From Nitratifractor salsuginis DSM 16511 (GTDB taxonomy: Bacteria; Campylobacterota; Campylobacteria; Campylobacterales; Sulfurovaceae), in the NCBI RefSeq assembly GCF_000186245.1, contig NC_014935.1:1612001-1676000 (forward strand): a DNA stretch of 64,000 nt. Direction: 5' to 3'. Position numbers and translations under genes: made by a program. Below are positions 1 through 8,321 of this stretch, piece by piece. The stretch's first letter is position 1. Each line of letters begins with the position of its first letter. The notes under the pieces were generated by a model. It was not told where the DNA came from. It ran no database searches and saw nothing but the letters and a program-made list of their open reading frames with translations.

Positions 1-1
1 T

Positions 2-991
2 GTCTTTATCCAAAAACCTTTCAGTGATCTCATTACCGACACGACCCGGTTTTGGAACGCCAGTGGTATCGATGCCCACATCGGTGCTGACGGAGTCGAA
101 ATCCGTACCGAATCCCTCACCGCCATTCTTTCGGGGGGAATCGCCTTCGACAATTTCGAAGTCTTCGGACCCGGCAGTAGGGTACAGGACGGGCATCATT
201 TCGTCCTCTACAATACGATCAAAGAGGCCAGGAAGGTCACGTACACCCGGGAACTTTACTTCTGGGTCTACTTCAACGAGTCAGTTCGCGGACTCAAAGC
301 CGGTGCCCCGGTGGAGTTTAGAGGGGTCAAAGTGGGTGAAGTGGTCAATCTCTTCCTCGTCGGCGATGTCAAAACCGCCAATTTCAAAATCCCCATCCTA
401 ATCAAGATTGAGCCGGAACGCTTCACGATCACCGGACGGGAGCGCAATGCCAGTAAGGGGATGGATCCAAAGGTCTTCAAGGCCCTGGTGGACAAAGGCC
501 TCCGGGCGCAGCTTCAGAGTGCCAACCTCCTCACCGGTTCTTTGCTGATCAACCTAGATTTCCATCCCGACGCTCCCAAGGCAAACCTTATCAAAGAGAA
601 TGGTCTCTATGTCTTTCCCAGTGTCCCCGCTACGATCGAGACACTCAAAAACAATGTCCAATCGATTCTGAACAATCTGGCCGCCATCCCCTTCAAAGAG
701 ATCGGGGAAGAGACCCGTCAGATCCTTGGCGATGTCAGACAGAAGACGCTCCCCGGTTTCGACGCGACGCTTCAGGGGGTCAACCGGGAGCTGCTGCCCT
801 CCTTTGTCAAGCTGATCGATCAAAGCAATCAAACCCTGGAAGAGATCCGCAAAAATTATCTCGACACCAATGCGCAGATCCACCGCCAAATGCTGAAACT
901 GATGAATGAAATCGAAGAGACCAGCCGGTCCATACGTGAACTCAGCAACTATCTGAACCGGCATCCGGAATCTCTGATAAGAGGACGCTAA
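2..991 (+). CDS. pqiB: PqiB-like MCE-domain transport protein (3' part)
   Basis: The gene enters from the left edge; 329 C-terminal residues are visible. The visible start has the PqiB/YebT hallmark of a phenylalanine-rich segment followed by RFWNASGID, GADGV and ILSGGIAFD, then an MCE/MlaD repeat with GAPVEFRGVKVGEV near residue 104. The C-terminal ~150 residues are predicted long helices (about 200-320), as in the PqiB needle. The family forms a periplasm-spanning channel between inner and outer membrane for lipid movement. The next gene starts on the base after this stop and encodes the partner lipoprotein PqiC, so the two are one operon. The start and the usual pqiA partner lie outside the window. 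Confidence 0.85.
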   Translation, partial: VFIQKPFSDLITDTTRFWNASGIDAHIGADGVEIRTESLTAILSGGIAFDNFEVFGPGSRVQDGHHFVLYNTIKEARKVTYTRELYFWVYFNESVRGLKAGAPVEFRGVKVGEVVNLFLVGDVKTANFKIPILIKIEPERFTITGRERNASKGMDPKVFKALVDKGLRAQLQSANLLTGSLLINLDFHPDAPKANLIKENGLYVFPSVPATIETLKNNVQSILNNLAAIPFKEIGEETRQILGDVRQKTLPGFDATLQGVNRELLPSFVKLIDQSNQTLEEIRKNYLDTNAQIHRQMLKLMNEIEETSRSIRELSNYLNRHPESLIRGR

Positions 992-1576
992 ATGAAGAAA
1001 CTGACTCTGTTATCTTTTGCTCTGCTCACCCTCTTTTTGGCAGGGTGCAGCAGCCGATCCGAATACTACCGCCTCCAGCCCCGTCTGCAACCTCATCGGG
1101 ATGTCACTCCCCTTTCCACTCGGCACATTGTAGGAATCGGGGAAGTGCAGGTAACCGACTATCTTCAGCAAAAGGCCCTCACCCTGCGCCTAGGCCCCAG
1201 CCGATTGAAAGTCAAAGAAAACGCTCTCTGGGCTGGGTCTTTGGACAAAAATATCCAAAAAGTCCTCCAGCACAATCTGGCCCAACTGGTCCCTGACTAT
1301 ACCTTTCTCTCCTACCCCTGGGAAGAGCCTCTCTCGGACCGGACCCGGATTTATGTGACTGTTGACCGTTTCGACGGTGACAGCAACGGCACCGTGGTGC
1401 TGGAGGGGCATTGGAGTCTCGTCGACCGGGAAAAAGACCGAATGGTTTTAGGTGAAGATTTTCATTATATGCAGAGAGGAGCGGCGAACCTCCCCGGCAT
1501 CGTCGCCACGCAAAATCGCCTCCTGGAGCGGCTCAGCCGTCGGATCGCATCGAGGATTCGTCAGCGAACCCGTTGA
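992..1576 (+). CDS. pqiC: PqiC-like ABC-type transport auxiliary lipoprotein
   Basis: This 194-residue protein has a lipoprotein signal peptide ending in the lipobox LAGC at about residue 19, followed by SSRSEYYRL as in the PqiC/YmbA (DUF330) family. The family sits at the outer membrane as the receiving end of the PqiB tunnel. Its ATG begins directly after the pqiB stop, so translation is coupled. It converges with the response-regulator gene on the other strand, and the two coding ends overlap by 16 bp (1561-1576). Confidence 0.82.
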   Translation: MKKLTLLSFALLTLFLAGCSSRSEYYRLQPRLQPHRDVTPLSTRHIVGIGEVQVTDYLQQKALTLRLGPSRLKVKENALWAGSLDKNIQKVLQHNLAQLVPDYTFLSYPWEEPLSDRTRIYVTVDRFDGDSNGTVVLEGHWSLVDREKDRMVLGEDFHYMQRGAANLPGIVATQNRLLERLSRRIASRIRQRTR

Positions 1577-2853
1577 CGCCGTTCATAAAAAACCCTATTC
1601 CGCCCCAAATTCTTGGCCTGATAGAGTGCTTTATCCGCACGACGAAACATTTTGTGAGCATCCCGGGCATCCTCTTCCGGATTGAGGGTCGATACACCGC
1701 AACTGCAGTGGAGTTGCACTCCGTTTTCGTACTTTATTTCCATAATCTTTCGACGGATCTCTTCGGCCAACTCTATTGCCTCATCCAAGCTTCTCTGACT
1801 CAAAACGACAAACTCTTCTCCTCCCCAACGCGCCAGAAAATCTTTGGGACCGATACACTGTTCCAAAACCCTGGCAACATCCGTCAAAACCTTATCTCCA
1901 AAATCGTGCCCATACCGATCATTAATGGCTTTGAAATGATCCAGGTCGATTAAAATCATACTCAGTTGCCCATTCTCGCTGAGCGCTTTTGGGATCAAAC
2001 TCTCGAATTTACGGTTGAAAGCAAAGCGATTGTTTAGCCCGGTCAATTCATCTCTTTTGGCCTGTTTACGATAAAAATCCCTCGAAGAGATCAACTCAGT
2101 AATTTCAGAGAGCGCCACAATCCGATGACCGGTCTCCGGATTTGATGAGAGAGAGACGTTGTAGAAAGTCTCAGAGTCTTCAAAGGGTTTTTTCAATGCC
2201 ACAATTCGACGGGATGAGGGAAGCGCTTCAATCTCTCGTACCCATTCAAACTCTTCTCTACTTTCCGGAGCGAACCCTTCTTCCCAATCAACCATATATT
2301 GGGCAAGAGATGGAAGCTTTTGGCGGCACATTTCCAATGAATCACACCCTATGTATTCCAAATACCCTCTGTTGAGAAAAATTGCTTTCATTTGCCGATC
2401 GAGGACAACAAGCATATTGCCTTTGATAGCAGAAATCTCTTCCATAATGATTCGTTGCTGCTCGACGCGCCTTTCCAACTCTATTTGATGCTCAATTTGC
2501 CGAATCTTATCTTCCAAAAGTTCAAGATTGATCGGTTTTAGGAGGTAATGATCTACCTTGAGTTCAATCGCCTTCATAAGAAAACGAGTGTCACTGTGAG
2601 CTGTCGTAACAATAATGGCTTGGGAGGGGTTGATCTCTTTGATCTGGCGGATCATCTGTGAGCCGTGCATTCCCGGCATCTCCAAATCGGTTATGACGAT
2701 ATCGGGTTGATGCTCCCGATAGAGTTTCAATCCCTCTTCACCGTTTTCTGCGGTCAAAACTCCTCCGGAAGCTACGTGACGCAGATAATAGCCCAATTCT
2801 TCCCGTATCCCTTCCTCATCTTCTACAAAAAGAATCTTTAGCTCACTATTCAT
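1561..2853 (-). CDS. Response regulator with GGDEF domain (diguanylate cyclase)
   Basis: 430 residues. An N-terminal CheY-like receiver (about 1-120) shows the acidic VEDEEG pocket, phosphoacceptor Asp in VITDLEMPG and the LKP lysine. A middle PAS-like stretch (about 140-250) leads to a GGDEF domain (about 260-425) with an intact GGEEF active loop, predicting c-di-GMP synthesis. The usual RxxD product-inhibition site is not conserved: the residues before the loop read GPKD, lacking the Arg. The chosen ATG overlaps the stop of the upstream sensor kinase by 8 bp, so kinase and regulator are translationally coupled and probably cognate. A longer frame starting at 2874 lies inside the kinase gene and is less likely. 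Confidence 0.88.
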   Translation of the reverse strand: MNSELKILFVEDEEGIREELGYYLRHVASGGVLTAENGEEGLKLYREHQPDIVITDLEMPGMHGSQMIRQIKEINPSQAIIVTTAHSDTRFLMKAIELKVDHYLLKPINLELLEDKIRQIEHQIELERRVEQQRIIMEEISAIKGNMLVVLDRQMKAIFLNRGYLEYIGCDSLEMCRQKLPSLAQYMVDWEEGFAPESREEFEWVREIEALPSSRRIVALKKPFEDSETFYNVSLSSNPETGHRIVALSEITELISSRDFYRKQAKRDELTGLNNRFAFNRKFESLIPKALSENGQLSMILIDLDHFKAINDRYGHDFGDKVLTDVARVLEQCIGPKDFLARWGGEEFVVLSQRSLDEAIELAEEIRRKIMEIKYENGVQLHCSCGVSTLNPEEDARDAHKMFRRADKALYQAKNLGRNRVFYERRQRVR

Positions 2854-5203
2854 TGTTTCTATCCTCAAAATCAAGTATCACGCGCAACCCTTCCTCTCCA
2901 TTCTCAACTCGGATCTTCCCGCCGAATTTTTTCTCTATAATTTCTTTAGAAATATAAAGTCCGATTCCCGTTCCTCCCGGTTTGGTGGTAAAATCAGCTT
3001 CAAAGAGCCGATTGAGTAACCCTTCATCTGCTACGCCGCCGGCACTATCTTCGAAAACGATTTGCCGATTCTTCAATATTACCCGAATCCATCGTGCTCC
3101 GCCTTTTTTATGTTCAAGCGCCTCTTTGGAATTGGTAATCAAACTGAGGAATATCTGCTGGAATTCACTTTTGATGCCCTCGAGCTCGAAATCGTCACCT
3201 TCAATCCCCCTAAACTCTATCCCGTTATTCCTCAGATCCAGAGAATAAATAGCAAATATGGCTTTGATTGCTTCCCGGACACTAAATTGTTTTTTCCCTT
3301 CCCTGTTATGGAAAAAATTTCTGAAATCTTCGATTGTCTGATTAAGGAAATTGATTCGATCCAGGTTTTTCCCGACAAAACGATCAATAAATTCCTCATC
3401 AACTTCCCCATCCCGGTAACGGTATTTCAGGTTTTGAAGGCTAAGCGCCAGGGAGTTGAGCGGCTGACGCCACTGATGGGCGATCACTCCGATCATCTCC
3501 CCAAGAACCGCAAGTTTCTCTCTTTCCCGGATCATTGTACGCTGAGCTACGACTTCCTCCGTGGCCTTTTGAACCTCCTTCGTCAATAACTTGTTGTGGC
3601 CCTTTAGCAACCAATGTCGATAGAGCAGAAGGATTACCAGGATCAAAACGACACTCAGAGCAAGATAGAGTTTTTTATAATCAAAGGGTTCAATCAATTT
3701 CTTTTGACCGATCCAGTAATTATAAAGAGCATTTTTTTCTACCGGATTGATGGTGGCCAGTGCCCCATCCAACTTGTGTAAAAGCTCGGGCTCCTTTTTT
3801 GTGACGGCTACGGAGAGCCGGTATTTCATCTCGGTATAACCGGCGACTCTCAAATTCTTTAGATTGAATCGGTTGATGTAATAAGCAGCAACAGGTATCG
3901 TGGCGATGGTGGCGTAAGCTTCCCCTTCGGCAACTTTTTGCAAGGACTCCAGATAATTTTTAGTCTCGATGATTTTCATAGTAGGATAGAGCTGCTTGAG
4001 CCGGCTGATGAGCCCCGAACCCCTTTTCCGGGCAATTGTCTTATCAGCCAATTCGGAGAGATTATTGACGAGCGGTTTATCCTTGCGCGTGATGATCACC
4101 AAACGGTAAGAGAGATAAGGCCGGGTAAAACGAGCATATTCTTTACGCTCCTTGGTAGCTATAGCCGCCGGCAGGATTTCGCATTTACCCTCTTTTAGAT
4201 ATTGTTGGGACTCGACCCAACTTCGCGTCGGAACATTACGAAACTCCACATTGAGTTTATTTTCGACTAGACGTAATGTATCGATGGCGATTCCGGTCAT
4301 ACGGCTCATATTTCCGTCCTTGGCAAACTCGATCGGTTCCCAATTGGGATTGTTGCACATCAAAACCACTCGTTTATGTCGATAAGGTTTTATCTGTGTC
4401 CCCACCGCTTTGAGCCGATCCGGATTCTGAGGAGATTTATCCAACCATTTCTTTGACAAAGCCTCCAGCTCCCGATTATCAATCGTATACATCGCCTTCT
4501 GGATAATATCCCTGAGCATTTTGAGTTTGGGCCCTGTGGCGATGCTTAATCCTCGCTCCATACGCTTATCCGTCAGAACCGAAATATGGCGAATTAGGAT
4601 CTTTTCTCTTTGAATCAGCGCTTTGGCGACACTATAACTGGCAATCGTAGCGTCACTCTCATTGTTCTCCACCGAGTGTAAGCAATCGAGAAGAGAAGGT
4701 TTCGTTTTGAGAAGTATTTCGGGGTAATAGGTTTCAAGAAAATGGTGGATAAAAAAATCTTTAGGAACGCACACCTTCTTACCCATTAAATCGTTCATCG
4801 TATTGATCGATAGATCTTCCGTAAAAATCGCTTTGCGGGTAGAGGCATAGGGTTCAGTAAAATGGAGGGATTCTCCTCGTTGGGGAGTATAAATGACATT
4901 GAGCATCACATCGAGCTTCCCCTCCTTGATCATCTTTATAAATTCACTCCAAGTTGGCCCGTGGATGTATCGGACTTTCACACCGAGTCTCTTGGCCAGG
5001 AGGTTCATATAATCGATGGAGAGCCCCTGGGCTTTACCGTCCTTGTAAAAATTGTAGGGAGGATAATCCATTTCGTTATGAACGGTAATGACAGGATGTT
5101 TTTTGAGAAATGCTTTCTCCTGATTACTCAAGTGCAAACTGTTTTCCGCCAAAAGCGGAAGAATCAGGGCCAAAAAAAAGAACCATATTTTATTGAGAAA
5201 CAC
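2846..5203 (-). CDS. Sensor histidine kinase with two periplasmic solute-binding (SBP_bac_3) domains
   Basis: 785 residues. A signal/TM helix (1-20) is followed by two tandem bacterial extracellular solute-binding family 3 domains (about 30-255 and 270-505), each opening with a VxVxNEMDYPPYNF- or VVLMCNNPNWEPIEF-like strand. A TM helix (about 515-535), a short coiled coil, a histidine box AHQWRQPLNSL and an ATPase domain with FTTKPGGTGIGLY follow. The architecture predicts periplasmic sensing of an amino-acid-like ligand with output to the overlapping GGDEF response regulator. The AHQWRQPL box is typical of Campylobacterota kinases. The ligand cannot be told from the sequence. Confidence 0.88.
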   Translation of the reverse strand: MFLNKIWFFFLALILPLLAENSLHLSNQEKAFLKKHPVITVHNEMDYPPYNFYKDGKAQGLSIDYMNLLAKRLGVKVRYIHGPTWSEFIKMIKEGKLDVMLNVIYTPQRGESLHFTEPYASTRKAIFTEDLSINTMNDLMGKKVCVPKDFFIHHFLETYYPEILLKTKPSLLDCLHSVENNESDATIASYSVAKALIQREKILIRHISVLTDKRMERGLSIATGPKLKMLRDIIQKAMYTIDNRELEALSKKWLDKSPQNPDRLKAVGTQIKPYRHKRVVLMCNNPNWEPIEFAKDGNMSRMTGIAIDTLRLVENKLNVEFRNVPTRSWVESQQYLKEGKCEILPAAIATKERKEYARFTRPYLSYRLVIITRKDKPLVNNLSELADKTIARKRGSGLISRLKQLYPTMKIIETKNYLESLQKVAEGEAYATIATIPVAAYYINRFNLKNLRVAGYTEMKYRLSVAVTKKEPELLHKLDGALATINPVEKNALYNYWIGQKKLIEPFDYKKLYLALSVVLILVILLLYRHWLLKGHNKLLTKEVQKATEEVVAQRTMIREREKLAVLGEMIGVIAHQWRQPLNSLALSLQNLKYRYRDGEVDEEFIDRFVGKNLDRINFLNQTIEDFRNFFHNREGKKQFSVREAIKAIFAIYSLDLRNNGIEFRGIEGDDFELEGIKSEFQQIFLSLITNSKEALEHKKGGARWIRVILKNRQIVFEDSAGGVADEGLLNRLFEADFTTKPGGTGIGLYISKEIIEKKFGGKIRVENGEEGLRVILDFEDRNNE

Positions 5204-5308
5204 ACAACCCCTTTGCTTACATTATTGATATATCGATGAATGGCTCTATTACTGAGCTCTTTTATCGGATCTTCCGTTCATTTGCTCTTCGATTTTTTTT
5301 CGGCTCGC

Positions 5309-5701
5309 TTAACTTCGTTCTAGCCATCGCTCGAGGATAATCTGAGCCGCCAGGGAATCGATCCGGCCATCGCGTTTCTGGCGAATCGCCCCTTGCATCC
5401 GTTCTTTGGCCTCTTCGGAGCTTCCGGCTTCATCCTGATAATGAACCTCCATCTGCGGAGGAAGTTCGAGTAAACTGACGAAATGGCGGATCCGCCGCTC
5501 CATCTCCTCTTCGCTGCTTCCTCCCCTTGGTAAACCGACCACTAGCAGATCGACTTTCCACTCCCTCAGAAAATCGCTCAACTCCTTCGCCGCCTGTTTC
5601 CGCCCTCGGCGCTCGATGGCCCGTTGGGGCAGTACGATCCGCCCATCGGGGCTGATGGCCACGCCGATACGCTTGAGCCCCACATCGACTGCCGCAATCA
5701 C
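5309..5701 (-). CDS. ruvX: Holliday junction resolvase-like RuvX/YqgF
   Basis: 130 residues, the normal family length. The RNase H-like fold motifs are visible: DVGLKRIGVA near the N-terminus with the first catalytic Asp, VGLPRGGS in the middle and YQDEAGSS near residue 90. YqgF proteins act in 16S pre-rRNA 5' end processing and were first predicted as Holliday junction nucleases. The start is a GTG that overlaps the stop of the upstream phosphoribosyltransferase gene (GTGA), so the two are co-translated. Confidence 0.87.
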   Translation of the reverse strand: MIAAVDVGLKRIGVAISPDGRIVLPQRAIERRGRKQAAKELSDFLREWKVDLLVVGLPRGGSSEEEMERRIRHFVSLLELPPQMEVHYQDEAGSSEEAKERMQGAIRQKRDGRIDSLAAQIILERWLERS

Positions 5702-6339
5702 TCCCCGGCCTCCGGATGGCGTCTCAATGTTGCAATCACCTCTTCGTCGTCGAGCTGGTGGAAATCCTCGTAGAAACGGCCTACGGCGATGAGATTGTCC
5801 GATGCGTGCAGCACGACCACCCGGTCGGCCGTCTGCTCCAGCAGAGGCAGGATCTCCGAAGGGGCCACCGGCACAGCGACGATCACTTCGGCAGCTCCCG
5901 CCTGTTTAAGCGCCTGCACCGCCAAAAACATCGACGATCCCGTCGCGATCCCGTCATCGACCAGGATCACCCGCTTGCCGGAAAAATCCGGGACTTTACG
6001 TCCATAGAGGGCGCGTTTTTCCGCCATTTGACTCAGCTTCTCCTTCGCCCGGCGCCGTAGATACTCTTCGCTGACTCCCAGGGCTTTGACCGCTTCGCTG
6101 TTGACCTGCATCAGCCCGGTTTCGCTCACGGCTCCGATCCCCGCCTCCTCATTGTAGGGGCTGGGGATCTTCTTGACGAAAAAGATATCCAACGGCAGAT
6201 GCAAAGCCTCGGCGATGGGCTCCGCTACTGCCACCCCGCCTCTGGGCAGGGCCACCACTACCGTATCGGGAGCTTCCCGGTAAGCCTCCAGGCGCTCCGC
6301 CAGCAAGCGTCCCGCCTCTTCCCTCGTTTTGAAAATCAT
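5698..6339 (-). CDS. Phosphoribosyltransferase-family protein
   Basis: 213 residues from the ATG at 6339. The PRPP-binding loop VILVDDGIATGSS lies near residue 120 and an ALPRGGVAVAEPIAE segment, typical of ComF/DUF-type PRTase-fold proteins, near residue 35. Proteins of this kind are annotated generically as phosphoribosyltransferases; no specific base substrate can be assigned. The ATG is preceded by a GGAGGA ribosome site that lies inside the end of thiS, one base after the thiS stop. The order is thiS - PRTase - ruvX. Confidence 0.75.
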   Translation of the reverse strand: MIFKTREEAGRLLAERLEAYREAPDTVVVALPRGGVAVAEPIAEALHLPLDIFFVKKIPSPYNEEAGIGAVSETGLMQVNSEAVKALGVSEEYLRRRAKEKLSQMAEKRALYGRKVPDFSGKRVILVDDGIATGSSMFLAVQALKQAGAAEVIVAVPVAPSEILPLLEQTADRVVVLHASDNLIAVGRFYEDFHQLDDEEVIATLRRHPEAGE

Positions 6340-6340
6340 C

Positions 6341-6541
6341 TCATCCTCCTCCGACAAAATGCAGCAGTTCCACCCGGTCATCCTCTTGGAGCCGATGCCG
6401 GGGCCACCGGTCCTTTTTGACGATCTCCATATTGACCGCCGCCGCCATCACTTTTTTGCCGATCCCCAATTCCTTTATCAACGCTTCGAGCGTTGTTCCC
6501 GATTCGATCTCCCGTCGTTCACCGTTCACGGTCACTGTCAT
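6341..6541 (-). CDS. thiS: ThiS sulfur-carrier protein
   Basis: 66 residues with a ubiquitin-like (beta-grasp) pattern: MTVTVNGE at the start, a TTLEALIKEL helix, DRVELLHFVGGG at the end. The C-terminal double glycine is the site that is adenylated and thiocarboxylated to carry sulfur to the thiazole ring of thiamine. The protein ends in three glycines, within family variation. thiC is encoded elsewhere in this window (47280-48647) and not in the same operon. Confidence 0.82.
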   Translation of the reverse strand: MTVTVNGERREIESGTTLEALIKELGIGKKVMAAAVNMEIVKKDRWPRHRLQEDDRVELLHFVGGG

Positions 6542-6694
6542 TGATCCGCCTCTCTTCCCACGTTTTTTTATCCATAAAGTTTACGTTTTTTTTCGACTTT
6601 TTGCAATGCTTTCGATCCCTCCGTTTTCATTTCAAAGATCAAGCATACTCTGGGTAGAATAGCACAGATTTATCATACAGGAGTGGGTAGGCTT

Positions 6695-7204
6695 ATGAGA
6701 AAAAAAGTGAAGATCGCCATCTTGGGCATCGGAGGGATTCTACTCTTTAGCGGATGCGCGCCGAGGCTCCCCGCTCCTCCGGCTCTGACCGATCAAAACC
6801 GAAGTGTCCATCGCGTAATGTGGGAAGATACTTCCGGCGTAGAGAAGAACTATTCACTCAAACCCGAGCCCTACTCCATCGACTCGGGCCAGAAGGACCC
6901 GGAGCTCCTCGGGCCCCAAAGCACTCTCAAAAAGAGACTTCCCGGCGACGAAGAGAGCCTTGCCGGCAGTGAGATGGTCGAAACCACTCAGGCAACGACT
7001 CCGCAAAGCGCTTCCGCCGAGGAAGAGACTTTCCTCGCCAGGGATGAGCAAAAAACACCTGCAACTTCCCGGCCTGCTATGACCCGCAGCCGCTGCATCG
7101 AACTCATCGGTCAAAGCGACTTTGACAAATATACCCGTCAATTCGGCAGCGAAGAGGCCGCGCTGCGCAAATGCATCATCCTCGAGAGGGTTCAGAAGAG
7201 ATAG
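6695..7204 (+). CDS. Small predicted lipoprotein of unknown function
   Basis: 169 residues. MRKKVKIAILGIGGILLFSGC is a lipoprotein signal with the cysteine at about residue 21. The mature part is low in hydrophobic content and rich in Pro, Ser, Thr and Glu, with a more ordered C-terminus holding two cysteines (SRCIEL and RKCIIL, about 40 residues from the end). The ATG at 6695 follows a CAGGAG site at a good distance; a GTG four codons upstream overlaps that site and is less likely. I do not recognise the family. Confidence 0.6.
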   Translation: MRKKVKIAILGIGGILLFSGCAPRLPAPPALTDQNRSVHRVMWEDTSGVEKNYSLKPEPYSIDSGQKDPELLGPQSTLKKRLPGDEESLAGSEMVETTQATTPQSASAEEETFLARDEQKTPATSRPAMTRSRCIELIGQSDFDKYTRQFGSEEAALRKCIILERVQKR

Positions 7205-7240
7205 GCTCCGTCGGCTGATCCACTCGCTTCCCCTCTCAAT

Positions 7241-7257
7241 GGGCATAGCCCCTTTTT
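7241..7257 (+). terminator. Weak candidate terminator after the lipoprotein gene
   Basis: GGGC-ATA-GCCC followed by CTTTTT, 36 bases after the stop of the lipoprotein gene. The stem is only four G:C pairs, so the call is weak. Confidence 0.3.
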
Positions 7258-7259
7258 AA

Positions 7260-7267
7260 AATCTTTA
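7260..7267. repeat. Left copy of the target site duplication
   Basis: AATCTTTA, directly outside the left inverted repeat; the matching copy is at 8314-8321. Confidence 0.85.
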
Positions 7268-8313
7268 GACTTAAAGCGGGTTTTCGGGTTGCTATTTCAT
7301 TGCTTTTTCTAGGAAATCAGTGATGAGTTTCTTCTTCATAGAGTCTCCAATACCCCGATGGATTTTCAATAAAGCTTTCATAGGAGAGAAGAGTCCACCA
7401 TCCAAAGTATTGGTTGTATTGGCTATGCCAAGATGAGGATGGGTTTTATACGTGAAGAGATAAGGAAGATTGCGTTCAAGACTTCGATAGGCCGAGCGGA
7501 GTCGATCATGGGTGTAATGCCATCCACGTGGAGAATCGTCAGGGGTTTTCTCTTCATAGAAATCTTTGTGCCGTTGGAGCCAGGCTTCCAGCATATAGCG
7601 GAAACGGCAGGGGGTTGTCTGTCCAAGATAGGAAGCGATACGCTTGAGATCCCTAGAGGCTTGATAGGTAGGTCTGCGCGTCAGATAACGAGTGAGAATG
7701 GCTTGTTGATGGAAATGGCACATTTGAACCGGAAGGTCGGCAAAGAGCCCAAACAATCCCCGTCGGCCATCGACGGTGACGGCCTGGATGATAAAGCCCT
7801 GATCCAGAAGGCTTTGCCGAAGCATCGCATATTCATTGAGCGTCTCAGTCTGAATGAAACGATACGCTACCAGTTGGCCACTCAGGATATCTTTAGCTAC
7901 AAGAACACCAAAGCCCTCTCCCCGTTTTCCGAAGAATGTCGCATCGATAACCAAAGTGACCGGTCTGGGATGTGGTGAAGTCTTTGGCGGTTCATAGCTA
8001 TGAATCTGACGTTGAATCCACTCCCGATCCTTATGATAGGTCCGGGATAAGGCTTTGAGGGTTTGGTGCTCATAGAAGTAGGCAGTAAAGAGTCGTTTTC
8101 TGAGGCGGGAGGGACGTCTACGAGAAGAGAAGCTCTGCCGGCAACTTTGGCAAAAATAGCGCTGAATTCCTGCTCTTTTACCATTCTTTTTCGTCGCTTT
8201 TGAACCACAGATAGGGCACTTTTTTACAAGCCATCTGTAAAAAAGTCCTTTTTAGGCACCATATTACCGAAGGTTTAAAGGATTTTTAGCAACCCGAAAA
8301 ACCGCTTTAGCTC
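7268..8313. mobile_element. IS256-type insertion sequence with 8-bp target duplication
   Basis: A 1046-bp element. Its ends are 26-bp inverted repeats (7268-7293 and 8288-8313) that match at 23 of 26 positions, both starting GA and ending TTCGGGTTGCT inward. The octamer AATCTTTA is present directly outside both ends (7260-7267 and 8314-8321), a target site duplication of the length made by IS256-family elements. It holds one transposase gene. The right duplication includes the stop codon of the neighbouring midA-like gene, so insertion occurred at the end of that gene without breaking it. Confidence 0.88.
7292..8262 (-). pseudogene. Zn-ribbon IS256-variant transposase, interrupted by a frame shift near the start
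   Basis: The main frame encodes an N-terminal zinc ribbon (CPICGSK...YFCQSC) and then a MULE/DDE-type catalytic region with VIDATFF and VTVDGRRG for two acidic residues, a MCHFHQ motif and a C-terminal Glu/Lys-rich end, about 320 residues in all. This matches the zinc-binding variant of the IS256 family. The zinc-ribbon frame has no ATG, GTG or TTG between the preceding in-frame stop and the ribbon. A good ATG at 8262 is in another frame and meets a stop after 12 codons. One extra base in the six-base homopolymer at 8239-8244 would join the ATG to the ribbon frame. The copy is therefore either inactivated by a one-base loss or expressed by slippage at that run. Confidence 0.72.
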
Positions 8314-8321
8314 AATCTTTA
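8314..8321. repeat. Right copy of the target site duplication
   Basis: AATCTTTA, directly outside the right inverted repeat; it includes the TAA stop (minus strand) of the midA-like gene. Confidence 0.85.

Noticed and set aside
7897-8208. Separate small gene at the IS end
   Set aside because: It is another frame of the transposase zinc-ribbon region; the ribbon frame has family motifs.
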